Shown: in pieces, positions 31,673 through 42,677 of the stretch
Position numbering within the stretch: position 1 is the stretch's first letter
How the letters are laid out: each line of letters begins with the position of its first letter
Origin: Lunularia cruciata
Lineage: Eukaryota > Streptophyta > Marchantiopsida > Lunulariales > Lunulariaceae
DNA length: 64,000 nt
Reading direction: 5' to 3'
Assembly: GCA_948567375.1 (NCBI GenBank)
Contig: CAOYZS010000007.1
Span: forward strand, 1 to 64,000
Notes under the pieces: model-generated
What the model was told of the DNA's origin: nothing
Seen by the model: only the letters and a program-made list of their open reading frames with translations
Database searches by the model: none
Made by a program: the position numbers and the translations under genes

Positions 31673-33575
31673 ATGACAAGTAATTTTCCATCACCGTTAA
31701 GGGGTCGCCTTGTGGGAGATCATGGGAAGGGAAGTGTAGTCAAAGATGCGCTGGTGTGCCGAGAGGAAGTCAGGAGAGTTAGTTCGGGAATCAATAGGAA
31801 GAAAAGCCCCCAACCCAGAGTGGAAGAGAGAAAGATGGGAGGTGGGAAGAAGATTTCTGAATTTGTAGTGAGAAATCATGCAATTCGGAGGTTAGATGTG
31901 ATCACAAGAATTGAAGTCTTGAGTAGGCTTTGGATCACATTCTTAGCATGGAACTGAAAGGTTAGTTTTTTAGGTTTCATGAGTGAGATCATCAAGAGTA
32001 AGTGTCTTGATGGTCCCAAGGAAGAAGGGAAGAGAGGAAATTTGGCTTGATGGACAGAGTTGGATTGGAGATTAGTACTCAAAAGAGAGGCAGGCATAGA
32101 GCATGGTGCCACGTTCTTGGGGAAGGGAGAAGTAGCTAAAGAGACCCAAGAAGTGAGAGATGCCTTCTCTTTGAAGCGCATGAAGAATGGTGACAAAGTG
32201 GAGAGTTATAAATATCCTGTGAGGAGAGGTATTGTAAGTGCACTGGTGGCAACCTTGAAGCCGGAGAGAACAACCTATGTGATGAAACATCAAGTGGTAT
32301 TCTTCCACAAGATGTTTGCAGGAGAGCCAATCAATTGGGCGAAGCATTTTCACCAACATGCGAGATAGATGATTTGGAATTTGCAAGACAAGTTGCCTCC
32401 ACACTACATTGTACCATTTGCAGCCCACCTCTATTTGGGACTTAACTTGTTGAATGCAGCGGAGAGACACAAGATGGTGTCACACTTCCATCCCGATTTG
32501 AGAAGAGATGTCGATGCGGAGGAGCAGCAATACATCATGCAAATCAAGAGCAATGATGAGTACTATGCGTAGACGAGGCAGAGCATGTAGGTGAAGGTGA
32601 GCACTCCAAAGTCAAAGAAGAGGAGTCGACAAGGAGAAGAAGAAGAAGTAGCGGTAGTGAGACCTCAAAAAGCTAGAAAGAGGAACTTGAGGAGAGATTT
32701 GGTAGTAATCACATCATCGGGCAAAGAGTCAGAAGGGGAGGCCAAGTGCAAGTCCGAAGACTTGGAGAAGGAGGAAGAACCCAAGTTCACGCTACAGAGT
32801 GGGGACACGAGTAGTGACAATGATGGTGGAGTAAAGATGCAATCGGTTCTCAAAGAGGAGGAAGTAAAGATGGAGATGGAGGAAGAAGGTAACCCGAAGA
32901 TAAAGTTCCAGAGCAAGAGGAGAAGAAGGTGACTATTCAGATGAGTGTCCGTTCCAGATGAAAGGTGAAGTATGAAGTGGGGCTGAGTTAGGTAAGAGAA
33001 GTGGAGAGTGGAAGTTTGGGGAGTGAAGAATCCATGCCCATAAGGCGATTGTGGCTGAGAAGGTGAGTGTTGAGTGAGGAAGAGGCAAAGAAGGAGACAG
33101 GTCCGCAAGTCAAGATAAGCTTGAGTGAAGGAGTGGAGTAATTGCGGGAGACTGTGTGCCCTTTCTTAACCAAGTTGGAGCACAAGAAGAAGGAAATATA
33201 GCTGAAGTGTCCGGAGGTGAAGACTATATTGCAGGTGTTAGCACGATTAGAAGAAGATAAGTCGGAGTTAAAGAAGAGTGTAACCCAAGGTGAGGAGGAA
33301 AGGGAAGTACTACAAGTAGATGCAGTAGTACAAAATCAAGGAATTAAGAACTTGTTGAGAGAAGTGGGGAGTAGAGAAAGAATCATAAAGCAGAATGTCA
33401 TAGTAAGGGAAAGGCAAGTAGCGGAGAATGAGATCTTGAAACAACAATTTGTTGATTCTTGATTAGAAATTATTCATGCTATGGCAAGGGTAGCAGAGAA
33501 GGAGCAAGAGCTCAATAGGATGATAGAGAGTGTGGAGGAGAAGAAGCAACTCTGGCAAAGGGAGTTGACGGTGAG
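31673..33575 (+). pseudogene. ORF B, N-terminal part (continues at 37327)
   Basis: The order is as in the 2581 copy: MTSNFPSPLRGRLVGD, then AIRRLDVITRIEVLSRLW, TFLAWN, ESYKYPVRRGIVSAL, TYVMKHQVVFFHKMF, INWAKHF, PPHYIVPFAAHLYLGLNLL, FHPDLRRDVD, an acidic block (32690-32930, FTLQSGDTSSDND) and the coiled coil to EEKKQLWQRELTV at 33575. The frame is interrupted by stops (for example 31957, 32050, 32366, 32570) and by the nested A-LTR. Coding resumes precisely with RYREEERLRELL at 37333. It reads as one gene once the insertion is removed, apart from point damage. Confidence 0.8.
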
Positions 33576-33934
33576 TGTGGTGCCCACATTTTTTGTTTTT
33601 TTCAAAATAGAGACGAAGAAGTGTATAGAGAAGTCGGATTGCGCCTGTATGGCCGAAGAAGGCAAAGAAAAGGGTCTTCGGGTCATAAGGCGAAGTACTT
33701 GGAAATGCCCTGTCAGCATACAACCCGACGTAAGGAGTCTTCGTATCGAGGGAAGCTCAACCCGAGGCGAATTCAGTCTAACAACCTTTCGTCGGGGCGA
33801 GAAATTCAAGAAGGGACCGTTCAAAACCGGCAGCCCATACGCATGAAGTACGATTGACAAGTGACAGGCGCATGTAGGAGGTGTGATTTCTTGGTAGAAA
33901 CCCAAATTGAAGAGAGATGAAGAAAGTGCAACTC

Positions 33935-33941
33935 TATAAAA
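33935..33941 (+). promoter_or_regulatory. TATA box of ORF B (nested A-LTR)
   Basis: TATAAAA lies 27 nt upstream of the ATG at 33962, identical in spacing to the other two well-preserved copies. Confidence 0.7.
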
Positions 33942-33961
33942 GTTGGGCTCATGACGAAGCA

Positions 33962-36530
33962 ATGTCGAGCAATTTTCCTTCACCGTTGAGAAGTCATCCT
34001 GCAGGTGATCATGGGAAGGGAAATAGAGTTGAAGACGCACTAGTGTGTAAGGGAGAAGTCGAGAGAGTGAAATTGAGAGACAATGAGAAAGCAAGAGAGA
34101 TGGGAGGAGGAAAGAAGAACTCCGAATTTGCAGTGAGGAATCATGCGATTCGGAGGTTAGACGTAATCGCAAGAATCAAAGTCTTGAGCCGACTTTGGAT
34201 TACGTTCTTGGCATGGAACTGGAATGTTGGTTTTCCAGGTTTCATGACTGAGATCATCGAGAGCAAGTGTCTTGATGGGCCCGAGGAAAAAGGGAAGAGA
34301 GGAAATCCGGCTCACTGGACAGAGTCGGATTGGAGATTAGTACTCAAAAAAGAGGCAGGCGTAGAGCAAGGTGCCACGTTCCTGGGGAAGGGAGAGATAG
34401 CCAAAGAAACCCTAGAAGTGAGGGATGCATTCTCTTCAAAGCGGACAAAGAATGGATACAAGTTTGAGAGTTACAAGAATCCAGTGAAGAGAGGGATTGT
34501 GAGTGCTCTCATGGCCATCCTGAAGCCGGAGAGGACGACGTATGTGATGAAACACCAAGCAGTGTTCTTTCACAAATTGTTTGCAGGAGAACCAATCAAT
34601 TGGGCGAGGGTGCTTCCATGGAAGGACGTGACAAATGGAATGGAATTAGCGGGATAAGTCACCTCCACATTACATCGTGCCATTTGCAGCACACTTTTAC
34701 CTCAGGTTAAATTTGCTCAACTTGGCGGAATGAACTCGAATGGTGTCGCATTTCCATCCCGACTTAAGAAGAGAAGTCGATTTAGAGGAGCAACAGAACA
34801 TCCTTCAAATCCGAAGCACAGACAAGTACAACAAGAAGACGGGGAAGAATGTGGAGATAGAAGCGAGTACTCCAAAATCAAAGAAGCAAAGTCGACCGGG
34901 CAAAGCCGAAGACAAGACAAAACCTCAGAAGACCAAGAGAGGAAACCCGAGGTGAGCCATGGTGGTGATCGAGTCAGAAGAAGAAGACTCGGAAGGTGAA
35001 GCCGAGTGCAAGTCCGAAGACTCGGAATGCAAGGAGGAACCCGAGCTAACGCTACAAAGTGGAGATATGAGTAGTGACAGCAATGAAGGTGGAGAAATGA
35101 CATCGGTGCCAACTACGGTAGAGGAGGAAGAAGAAGTGTAGGCGGAGATCAAGGCCAAGGATAACAAAAAGTTGGAGGATAAGATACCTGAGCCCGAAGA
35201 GAAGAAGATTGCAATTCAGAGAGGAGTTTGCTCAAGATGCAAGGCAAAATGTGAAGCGGGGCCGAGTAAGGTGAAAGAAGAAGTGAATGAAAGCTTGGGA
35301 AGCGAGGCGTCAGTTCTGATACAAAGATTGCAAAGACAAAGGTGAGTATCGGGCGAACACAAAGTGAGAAGGGAGATTGCGACGCAGGAGGAGATAGTTG
35401 CGAGTGATGGAGTGGAATACTTGTGGGAGAGCATGTGTCCACTATTGGTGAAATTGGAGCACAAGAAGAAAGAAATGTAGTCAACTCGTCCAGAAGTGAA
35501 GACTGTGTTGCAGGTCTTATCGAGATTAGAAGAAGAGAACTCGGAGTTGAAGAAAATCATAACCCGAGGTGAGGAGGAAAGGGAAGTACTGCAAGGGAAG
35601 GCAATAGTGAGGAATCAAGTAATTGAAGACTTGAAGAGAGAAGTGATGTATCGAGTGGAGCTTGTTAAGAACAGTGACATAGCAAGGGAGAGACAAGTAG
35701 CAGAGTATGAGATTTTGAAGTAGCAGTTTGCTGATTCAAGAGTAGAACTTATCCATGCTATTGCGAGGGTAGCAGTGAAGGAACAAGAGCTCGATAGAGT
35801 CATGGAGAGCATAGAAGAGAAGAAGCAACTCTGGCAAAGGGAGTTGGCAATACGATATAGGGAAGAGGAGATATTATGAGAGTTACTTCGTAATCAGGAG
35901 GAGAAGATTGAACAAAAGGAGGAGAAAGAAATTGTGAAAGCCAAGGTCGAGGCAGAGTTGGCAATGTACAGAGAGGATTGGCTTGCAGATCGGGAGCGAG
36001 AAAGAAAAATGCGATTGGAGCCATTGAAGGAGATTGTCCTCCAGATGAACGCAATGTTAAGTACTGAGGCCAGCATTTGGATTGAAGAAAAAGGGTTGCA
36101 CAAGTTGAAATTGTTGGTGCAAGAGATGAGGCAAAGACAGGCAAAAGACACTGATTTGAATGCCTTGTTGATCAGTCTAAGAACTCGTGTAGATAGGAAG
36201 ATATTAGAGGTAGAAGATAATATCATGATTAGATTAGATTTAGTAAAGTTGGAGATAGACAAGCTTCGGAAGGATGTTAGAGCCAAACCTGAAGTAGATG
36301 AAGTAGGAGTGTAGATGACTTCGGAGTTAGCAATAGAGACATTAGAGAAGAGTGGGTCAGGAGATAAGGAGTTAGATAGATTACCCACTAGTGGAATTTC
36401 AGATCAGGAAAGAGAATTGCTGGATCTGGTAGAAGAATTAGAAGTTGTGAAACCCAAAGACAGGGTAGTAGGAAGTAAATTTACTTCAGGTTTGAAAGCC
36501 AATGACGAAGTAGACATCAGATCGGAGTAG
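33962..36530 (+). pseudogene. ORF B, least damaged copy
   Basis: The first 232 codons (33962-34657) are open: MSSNFPSPLRSHPAGD, IRRLDVIARIKVLSRLWITF, AWNWNVGFPGFMTEI, HWTESDWRLVLKKEAG, FLGKGEIAKETLEVRDAF, TKNGYKFESYKNPVKRGIV, ERTTYVMKHQAVFFHKLFAG. A frameshift near 34615 follows, then HFHPDLRREVD, the basic/acidic middle (34860-35140, LTLQSGDMSSDS) and a coiled coil in several frames from 35400 (EEEREVLQGKAIV, VAEYEILK, EEKKQLWQREL, MYREDWLADRERERKMR). The tail runs from about 35934 to the stop at 36528-36530 (EVDIRSE). Predicted full length is about 850 residues. Long heptad repeats imply dimerisation or multimerisation. Alternative reading: an accessory Gag-like or env-position protein captured into the LTR. 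Function is not known. Confidence 0.82.
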
Positions 36531-37326
36531 TAACAATTTTGAGATATGAAGAGCCAGATATAAAGAGGTGCATTGTCATTTCGGATCTGCAGGTTAGAAC
36601 AGTTGTTGTAGAACGGTATAGTTGTTAGAACTGTCGATTGTTTCACTATTTAAGAGTGGCATTCATAGTCAAATGTTGTTCAGTGTTCATCATTTCTGAG
36701 AATAGATAAAGCAAAGTGCTATGAAGCAGTGCTCGTCGCTTAAGCTTGATTTTGAGTATCAACTTAGTGTTTGTAGTTGTGAGTGTGTGGAGAAATTCGA
36801 AGTGCAAGTCACAGTGCTTGTTGGATGTTGGATTCTGCAGCCTTGATCTTCATTTTGTGTGTTTGATCCTAAGTGAAGTGCAATCAAAGCAATGCCTTGA
36901 TAGATCTGAGAGGAATTGTAGTGTTGGTAGTATTTTTCATTTGTGAGTGTAGTGTGAAGTTGATGTGAAGCAATTTTGATCGAGGAAGTTGTGCCTTCAG
37001 TGGAGGGGTGGAACACAATTCTGAGGTGAAGTCGTTTTGCAATGAAGTGCTATTTTTGGGAGAGCTTGAATCATCACAATCAAGATTGTTTGGAAAGAAT
37101 TGATGGAGTTGTGATTAAGGAGTGCTAATTTGTGACAAGACTGTGAGTCAATACTTGTTACTCTCTTTTGGGTGTGGTTTCTACCTGAGAGACTAAAGAC
37201 GAACTCAAGAAGAACTACATTGTTACTGTTTGACTTTGTATTTGACTAATTCTGACTTTGTATCTCTATGGGAACGAACTTTACTTACCTGATTACCGCG
37301 AAAGTGATATTTGCCGGGTTGTCAGA

Positions 37327-37998
37327 GTGAGGTATAGAGAAGAAGAAAGACTAAGAGAGTTACTTTGTAATTTGGAGGAGAAGATAGTGCAGAAGGAGAA
37401 GGAGACAATAAAAGCCAAGTTCAAGGCAGAATTGGCAATGTATAGAGAAGATTGGCTTGCAGATTGAGAACAACAGAGAAGAATGAGACTTGAGCTATTG
37501 AAGGAGATTGTGACGAAGATGAACACAATACTGAGTACAGAGCCAGCGTGCAAATTGAAGAGATGAGATTGCATGAGTTGAAGATGTTGGTGCAGGGGAC
37601 AAGGAGGAGAAATGCAAAGGATAAAGATTTGAATGCCTTGCTGATCAGTCTCAGAATTCATGTGGATAGGAAGATATTAGAAGTAGAAGATAATGTCACA
37701 ATTAGATTAGACTTAGTGAAATTGGAGGTAGATAAACTTTGGAAGGATGTGAGAGAGAAACCCAAAGTAGATGATATAGGAGTACAGATATCTTCAGAAT
37801 TACCATTGGAGACATTGTAGAAGAGTGGGTCGGGACATAAAGAATTAGAAAGGTTAACCAGTAGTGTAATTGTAGATCAGAGCAAAGAAAGTGTTAGAAT
37901 TAGTAGAAGAATTAGTAGTTGTGAAACCGAGGACAGAATAGTGTGTGAAGTTACTTTGAGATTGGAAGCCAAGGAAGAAGTAAACATCGGATTGGAGT
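37327..37998 (+). pseudogene. ORF B, C-terminal part of the host copy
   Basis: It resumes the coiled coil at RYREEERLRELLCNLEEKIV after the nested A-LTR, with MYREDWLAD, TRRRNAKDKDLNALLISLR, HVDRKILEVEDN and a decayed tail (EEVNIGLE, stop near 37998). Stops and small indels follow 37820. It pairs with 31673-33575. Confidence 0.8.
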
Positions 37999-38801
37999 AG
38001 TAATACAATTGAGATCTAAAGAGGCAACTATGAAGAGGTTTAGGGTCTGCAAGTAGGAAGAGTTGTTAGGAAGAGGTGCATTAAGTAGATAACTGTCGAT
38101 TGCTTCACTATTTAAGAGTGGCATTCATAGTGTTATGTTGTTTAGTGCTCATAATTTTTGAGAATAGATAAAGCAAAGTGTTGTGAAGAAATGCTTGTCA
38201 TTTGAGCTTAATTTCAAGTATCAACATTGCGATTGTGCTTGTGAGTATGTGGAGAATTTTGAAGTGCAAATCAGTGTGCTTGCTGGATGTTGGATGTTGG
38301 ATGTTGGATTCCACAGCCTTGATCTTCATTCTGTGTGTTTGATCTTGAGTGAAGTGCAATCAAAGCAATGCCTTGATAGATCTGAGAGGAATTGTAGTGT
38401 TGGTAGTATTCTGCATTTGTGACAAAAGCACAGTGTTGATGTGAAGCAATTTTGATCAAGGAAGTTGTGCCTTCAATGGAGGGTAGAACACAATCTTGAG
38501 GTGAAGTTGTTTTGTAGTGAAGTTCCATTTTTGGGAGAGACTGAATCATCACAATCAAGATTGTTTGGAAAGATTTGATGGAGTTGTGATTTTGTGTGAC
38601 AAAGTGTTGTGACAAGACTGTGAATCAATGCTTGTTACTCTCTTCTGGGTGTAGTTGCTACCTAAGACATTAAAGACAAAATCAAGAAGAACTACATTGT
38701 GACATTTTACTTCATATTCGACCAATTCTGAATCATATCACTTCGGGAACAAACTTTACTTACCTGATTACCGCAAAAGTGATATTTGCCGGGTTGTCAT
38801 A

Positions 38802-39655
38802 GGTTCTTGCATGGTCACCTCCAATTTGGTTTGGACTTCAATCCCCGCACTAATTGATCCAAAACTTCACCTTCTTGAATATCAAGAATTTGCATAATGA
38901 TGTTCTAAAATTGTGTGATGTAAGTCCTTACTAAGCCAATCTGCTTCAACACTACCAATTTATCTCATGCGGCTCGAGTGGCATTTATAGTTTGAAATTG
39001 ACCAAGTATTGCATCCTTGAATTCTACCTATGTTAAAAATAGTGCAACAATCTATCGTTTAGCTTGCTCCACTCGGAATTGCCACCAAAATTTTGCCACA
39101 CTATCCAATTGGCTAGAAGCCAAGAGAATCTATTTTCGTTCATCTTGAAGATTGGTGGCTTCAAAGTAACATTTGCAGTCCAACATAAAATTATCCATTA
39201 TGCTCAAGAGATTCTTGCCTTCAAACACATTGGGTTTTGGAAATTGAATGTGATCTTCTCCATCTCGAATTGGCACTCTCTCTATATGTTCTTGTTGTTG
39301 CTGGTCTCGTTCATCCAACAATCGAGTAAGGTGCTTGATTTGTTGCTACATTGCAAGGATAACGTCGGGTATTGCCGCCATAGCTATAACTCTATCCCAC
39401 TACTCCCAATTTATCTAATGATTAACACATAGATGCAACACGTTCATTGTCTCCATAAGTCCACCATTCTCCATAAGTTACAACCGGAAGTATCAAGGGT
39501 TCCTTAGACAAGGTGATCATATGTAGAAAATCCTACCCAAAGCACAAGGTGATGAATTATATGAAATAATGCTTGGATAATATCTAGACATATTAATCCC
39601 AATGTTTTCGTGGAAGTGGATTTAGTGGTCCATAAATTACATTCATCCCATTCTT
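38802..39655 (-). pseudogene. gag: Gypsy D1 gag, capsid half
   Basis: This is strongly decayed. Comparison with D2 (46519-45650) aligns throughout, for example the basic stretch near the D2 segment YITQFDNTIMQILDILDGE and the downstream SRTRLEATMWEP segment. Few open frames exceed 60 codons (39130-39321 is the clearest). It begins after the primer site at 39656-39667 (ACTAGTATCTGAGC-like, a damaged TGGTATCAGAGC). Confidence 0.65.
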
Positions 39656-39668
39656 GCTCAGATACTAG

Positions 39669-40082
39669 TGTAAAAGACCAAGACCGAGGAGAGAAATAGG
39701 AGAATGGAAGCTCACATTGGGATGTTGGAATGAGGGAAAACTCCAAATGCCTAGCATGAGCTTCAGCTTTGGTACTTATAGGTAGCATACAAGGCCCTTG
39801 AGAAGCTTCCTCAAGCCGCTTTCTTAGAGTGCAAGCCAAGTTAACCAGGAAGCTTCTCAAGAAGCTTCTCTCTAGAAGCCGCCTACTTGGCATGCAAGCT
39901 TAGCTAGTTGGAAGCTTCTAGAAGCTTCCTTCTAGAAGCAACTTATTTGAGGTGCGAGCTAAGCTAGATGGGAAGCTTCCCAAAAAGCTTCCTATATACT
40001 TCCAAAATTTTCTAGGCTAATTTGTCTTATTTGCTATTTTGTTAGCCCTATTAACTTTGTCGCTAAACTCCATATTGTTACA
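39669..40082 (-). repeat. 5' LTR of gypsy D1, 414 bp
   Basis: Read on the minus strand it starts TGTAACAATATGGAG and ends TCTTTTACA, directly before the primer site. It matches 46533-46931 along its length. It contains a TATA-like CTATAAGTACC near 39780 and many GAAGCTTC palindromes upstream of it. Confidence 0.88.
39911..39928. promoter_or_regulatory. Perfect four-unit heat shock element in the D1 LTR
   Basis: GAAGCTTCTAGAAGCTTC fits nGAAnnTTCnnGAAnnTTC exactly. Further GAA/TTC pairs lie at 39850-39900 and 39930-39990. It is positioned in U3, about 130 bp upstream of the TATA-like box on the minus strand. Binding by heat shock factors is an inference from the consensus. Confidence 0.6.
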
Positions 40083-40111
40083 TAATCCATATGTAAATTC
40101 TTGTTGTGACA

Positions 40112-40840
40112 TGTAATACCAATAGCTAGACATATGATCTGGAGATGAAATTTGGTTTGGTAACATCTGTAGGATGTTATACATGATGGACTAAGTACAC
40201 TAGACAGAGATATCACCAAAAGAGTACCTCTACTAATAGGCCAAAAATTGAAACATGCTTAAGACTTTAAAATCAATAGCTAGACATATAATCTAAAGGT
40301 AGAATTTGGGTTGGTGACATCCAAAAGGATAGTATACATAATGGACAAAGTAGATCATGTAGAGGTATCACCAAAAGAGCACTTCTACTAATAGGGTAGA
40401 AACCAAAAATCCCTAAAACTTCAGAGGCAATTTTGGAGGCCTACATAGATGAATTAGGCCTCAAAAATGTATAGATTCCCTTCCTAATAAGGTAAAGCTA
40501 GCCTTCCCCTCTCCCTTGTTTTGTCTCACCAAGAGGTTTCCACCGGTACCTCACCCACATGATTCTAAGATTCCTACAAGAAGATTCCCTAAAGGGTTCC
40601 TTCTAGTCGAAGCCTGTTTGACCAACCAGATGGGACCATGATCAACATGTCACCCATCTAAGCAAGTAGTCTAAAAGTGGAGCTCACTGATAGGTCACCT
40701 TTCCATGTACCTAATCCTATGGTAGGGCATCCTTGGAAGAGATCCTCTTTGGCTATATAACAAAGAGAAGGTGCTCCCTTGGGGCACCAAAGTTTGAGTG
40801 TGAAACTTGTGTTTCTCTACTATCCTCATAATATTACTCA
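40112..40840 (+). repeat. 5' LTR of chromodomain gypsy E
   Basis: It starts TGTAATACCAATAG and ends ATATTACTCA. It matches 42678-43438 in order. Left flank TGACA (40107-40111) pairs with CAACA (43439-43443); both derive from CGACA by CpG decay on opposite strands. The internal sequence following it begins in mid RNase H, so the primer site is deleted. Confidence 0.8.
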
Positions 40841-42677
40841 AGTAGAAATTTGTTATGTAGTCAGACCAAAAAGTGGAAAGAGTGAGTGAGCATTTGCAAA
40901 CTTCTCTCAAAGCTGTTACCAGCAAAACACAATTATCACACCATAGAACGTGAAGAGCCGGCCATTGTCCTTCCAACCAAGCATTGAACGCACTATCTTG
41001 GTGAGAAAGCATTTGTAGTGGAGATAGACCACAAACCTCCAATCTACCTTGAGACACAAAAAGATCTATCTCGTCACCAGATTTGGTGGGCAGAGTAGCA
41101 ACAATGATTCAACATGACAATCACCTATTAGGAAGGCAAGAAGCAACTTGTAGATGCATTCACTCAAATGCCTATGGCAAACAATTTGGTGGTAGAGGTC
41201 AAGATGAACCCTAAATTCTGGCCAAAAATTCTAGCTGCTATAGAAATAGATCCACAAATCATAAGAGCTCAAGCATCCAAAGGCATCACCAACAACCAAG
41301 GACTCACTTTTCATGATGGTAAATTATGGATCTTGAATGCCCTAGAATTGCACACCACCATCTTAGCAGAATGTCATGATTCCACCATTGTAGGTCATAT
41401 CAGAGTGGAAAAGACCTTGGATGCAGTCCAACACCATTACTATTGGCCCAAGATGAGCAACAATGTGATGGAATATGGAGCTGCATACTTTTTCAATAAA
41501 ACAAAGCCTCTAATCAAGCTCCTCCAGGACTCTTGCAACCTCCCCCCCCCCCCCCCACTGCTATGTAATGTTGGGAATAGGTGAGTATGGATCTAGTCTA
41601 TGAATTGCCCAAGACCACCTCAGGGTTTGACTCCATTGTAGTATTTGTTGACCAACTCAGCAAAATGATTCATGTACACCCTACCACCAAGGATGTGATG
41701 GCTCCACAACTAGCTCAGTTGTACTTAGATGTTGTCTTCTCTCACCATGGCTTGTCTCAAGTGCTCATCACCAATAGAGGCACTCAATTTACTAGTCTAT
41801 TTTGGAGAACACTCTTTGGTTTCTTCAAAACCAACTTGGCCATGTCCACGGCTTACCATCCACAGACTGATAGCCAATAGAGTGGGTCAATTGCACTATT
41901 GAAGATTTGCTTTGGAGCTTCACCTTAGAGGAGCAAGAGAGGTGGGACACTTTAATTCTATAGGTGGAATTTGCCTACAAAAATTCAGTAAATGCCTCCA
42001 CCCAAGTCACACCATTCTTCCTCATGTATGGTGAGCATCATTTCACACCTTCAAGCTTGATGAAGATCCGTCCGGTGACTACCAAGGTTGATATTGTCAA
42101 CTCTTTTGTTTTGAGAATCTAACAAGGTGTGGAGAATGCCAAAAATAGGTTGCAAATTGCCAAAAATCAATAGAAGTTGTATGCTGATGCATAGTATAGG
42201 CACATGGAGTCCCAAGTGGGAGATCAAGTTTGGTTTTCAACAGCCAGCCTCACATTAGTTGGCCTTCGCAAGCTCAGACCTTGTTTTATTGGGCCTTTTC
42301 CCATTCTTTGTTGAATTGGTGTTGTGGCCTATCATCTCAAGCTCCCACCACACATGAAGATCCATCTAATGTTCCATGTCTCCCTATTATGCAGATATGT
42401 GCCCCAACCAGGCCACCGTCCCTCCATACAAGACATTCTACCTTGCTCGACACTCATTGATGGCATGGAGAAATACGAAGATGAACGCATTCTCCAAAGA
42501 CGTATCCATGGTACTTGTCACCTGTGTGTGGAATATCTCATACAATGGAAAGGTTACCCACTATATGAGGTCACATAGGAGACAACAGCCAACTTGATCC
42601 ACGCACCAATGTTAGTGAAATCTTTTGAGCAGTAGCTTCACCACGAGGACGTTGTGTCTTAAAAGGAGTGTGGTCCG
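40841..42677 (+). pseudogene. pol: Chromodomain gypsy E: RNase H end, integrase, chromodomain
   Basis: Coding starts within RNase H (FVVEIDHKPPIYLETQKDLS near 41010), then VVDALTQMPMANN, the integrase zinc region (TILAECHDSTIVGH) and the core SMDLVYELPKTTSGFDSIVV (41584), VLITNRGTQFTS (a D replaced by N) and MSTAYHPQTDSQ, followed by a broken linker. GPFPILC and VAYHLKLPP (GPY/F module) precede a C-terminal chromodomain, YEDERILQRR...VEYLIQWKGYP (42465-42570). Chromodomains direct such elements to heterochromatin. Gag, protease, RT and the front of RNase H are missing. A 15-base C-run (41542-41556) and several stops disrupt the frame. Confidence 0.88.

Larger units (their letters stand above)
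33576..37326 (+). mobile_element. Complete solo A-LTR with ORF B, 3751 bp, GTGAG duplication
   Basis: It starts TGTGGTGCCCACA and ends GGGTTGTCAGA (one change from CACA). Flanks GTGAG at 33571-33575 and 37327-37331 are identical. It sits inside the coiled-coil coding part of another ORF B, whose frame continues across. This is the best preserved full A-LTR in the window. Confidence 0.92.
31261..38801 (+). mobile_element. A-LTR with ORF B inserted in D1 gag, itself split by another A-LTR
   Basis: It starts TGTGGAACTCACATTTTTG and ends GGGTTGTCATA. Removing the nested copy 33576-37326 and one 5-bp duplication leaves about 3785 bp, the same size as the other full copies. Flanks are GGTTT (31256-31260) and GGTTC (38802-38806), 4 of 5 identical. 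D1 gag is collinear across the site when compared with the unsplit D2 gag near 45650-45750. Confidence 0.88.

Noticed and set aside
31673-36530. A host gene family encoding cytoskeletal or myosin-like coiled-coil proteins
   Set aside because: Every copy lies inside an LTR with mapped ends and target duplications, copies are on both strands and all are broken. There is no sign of introns or single-copy flanks.
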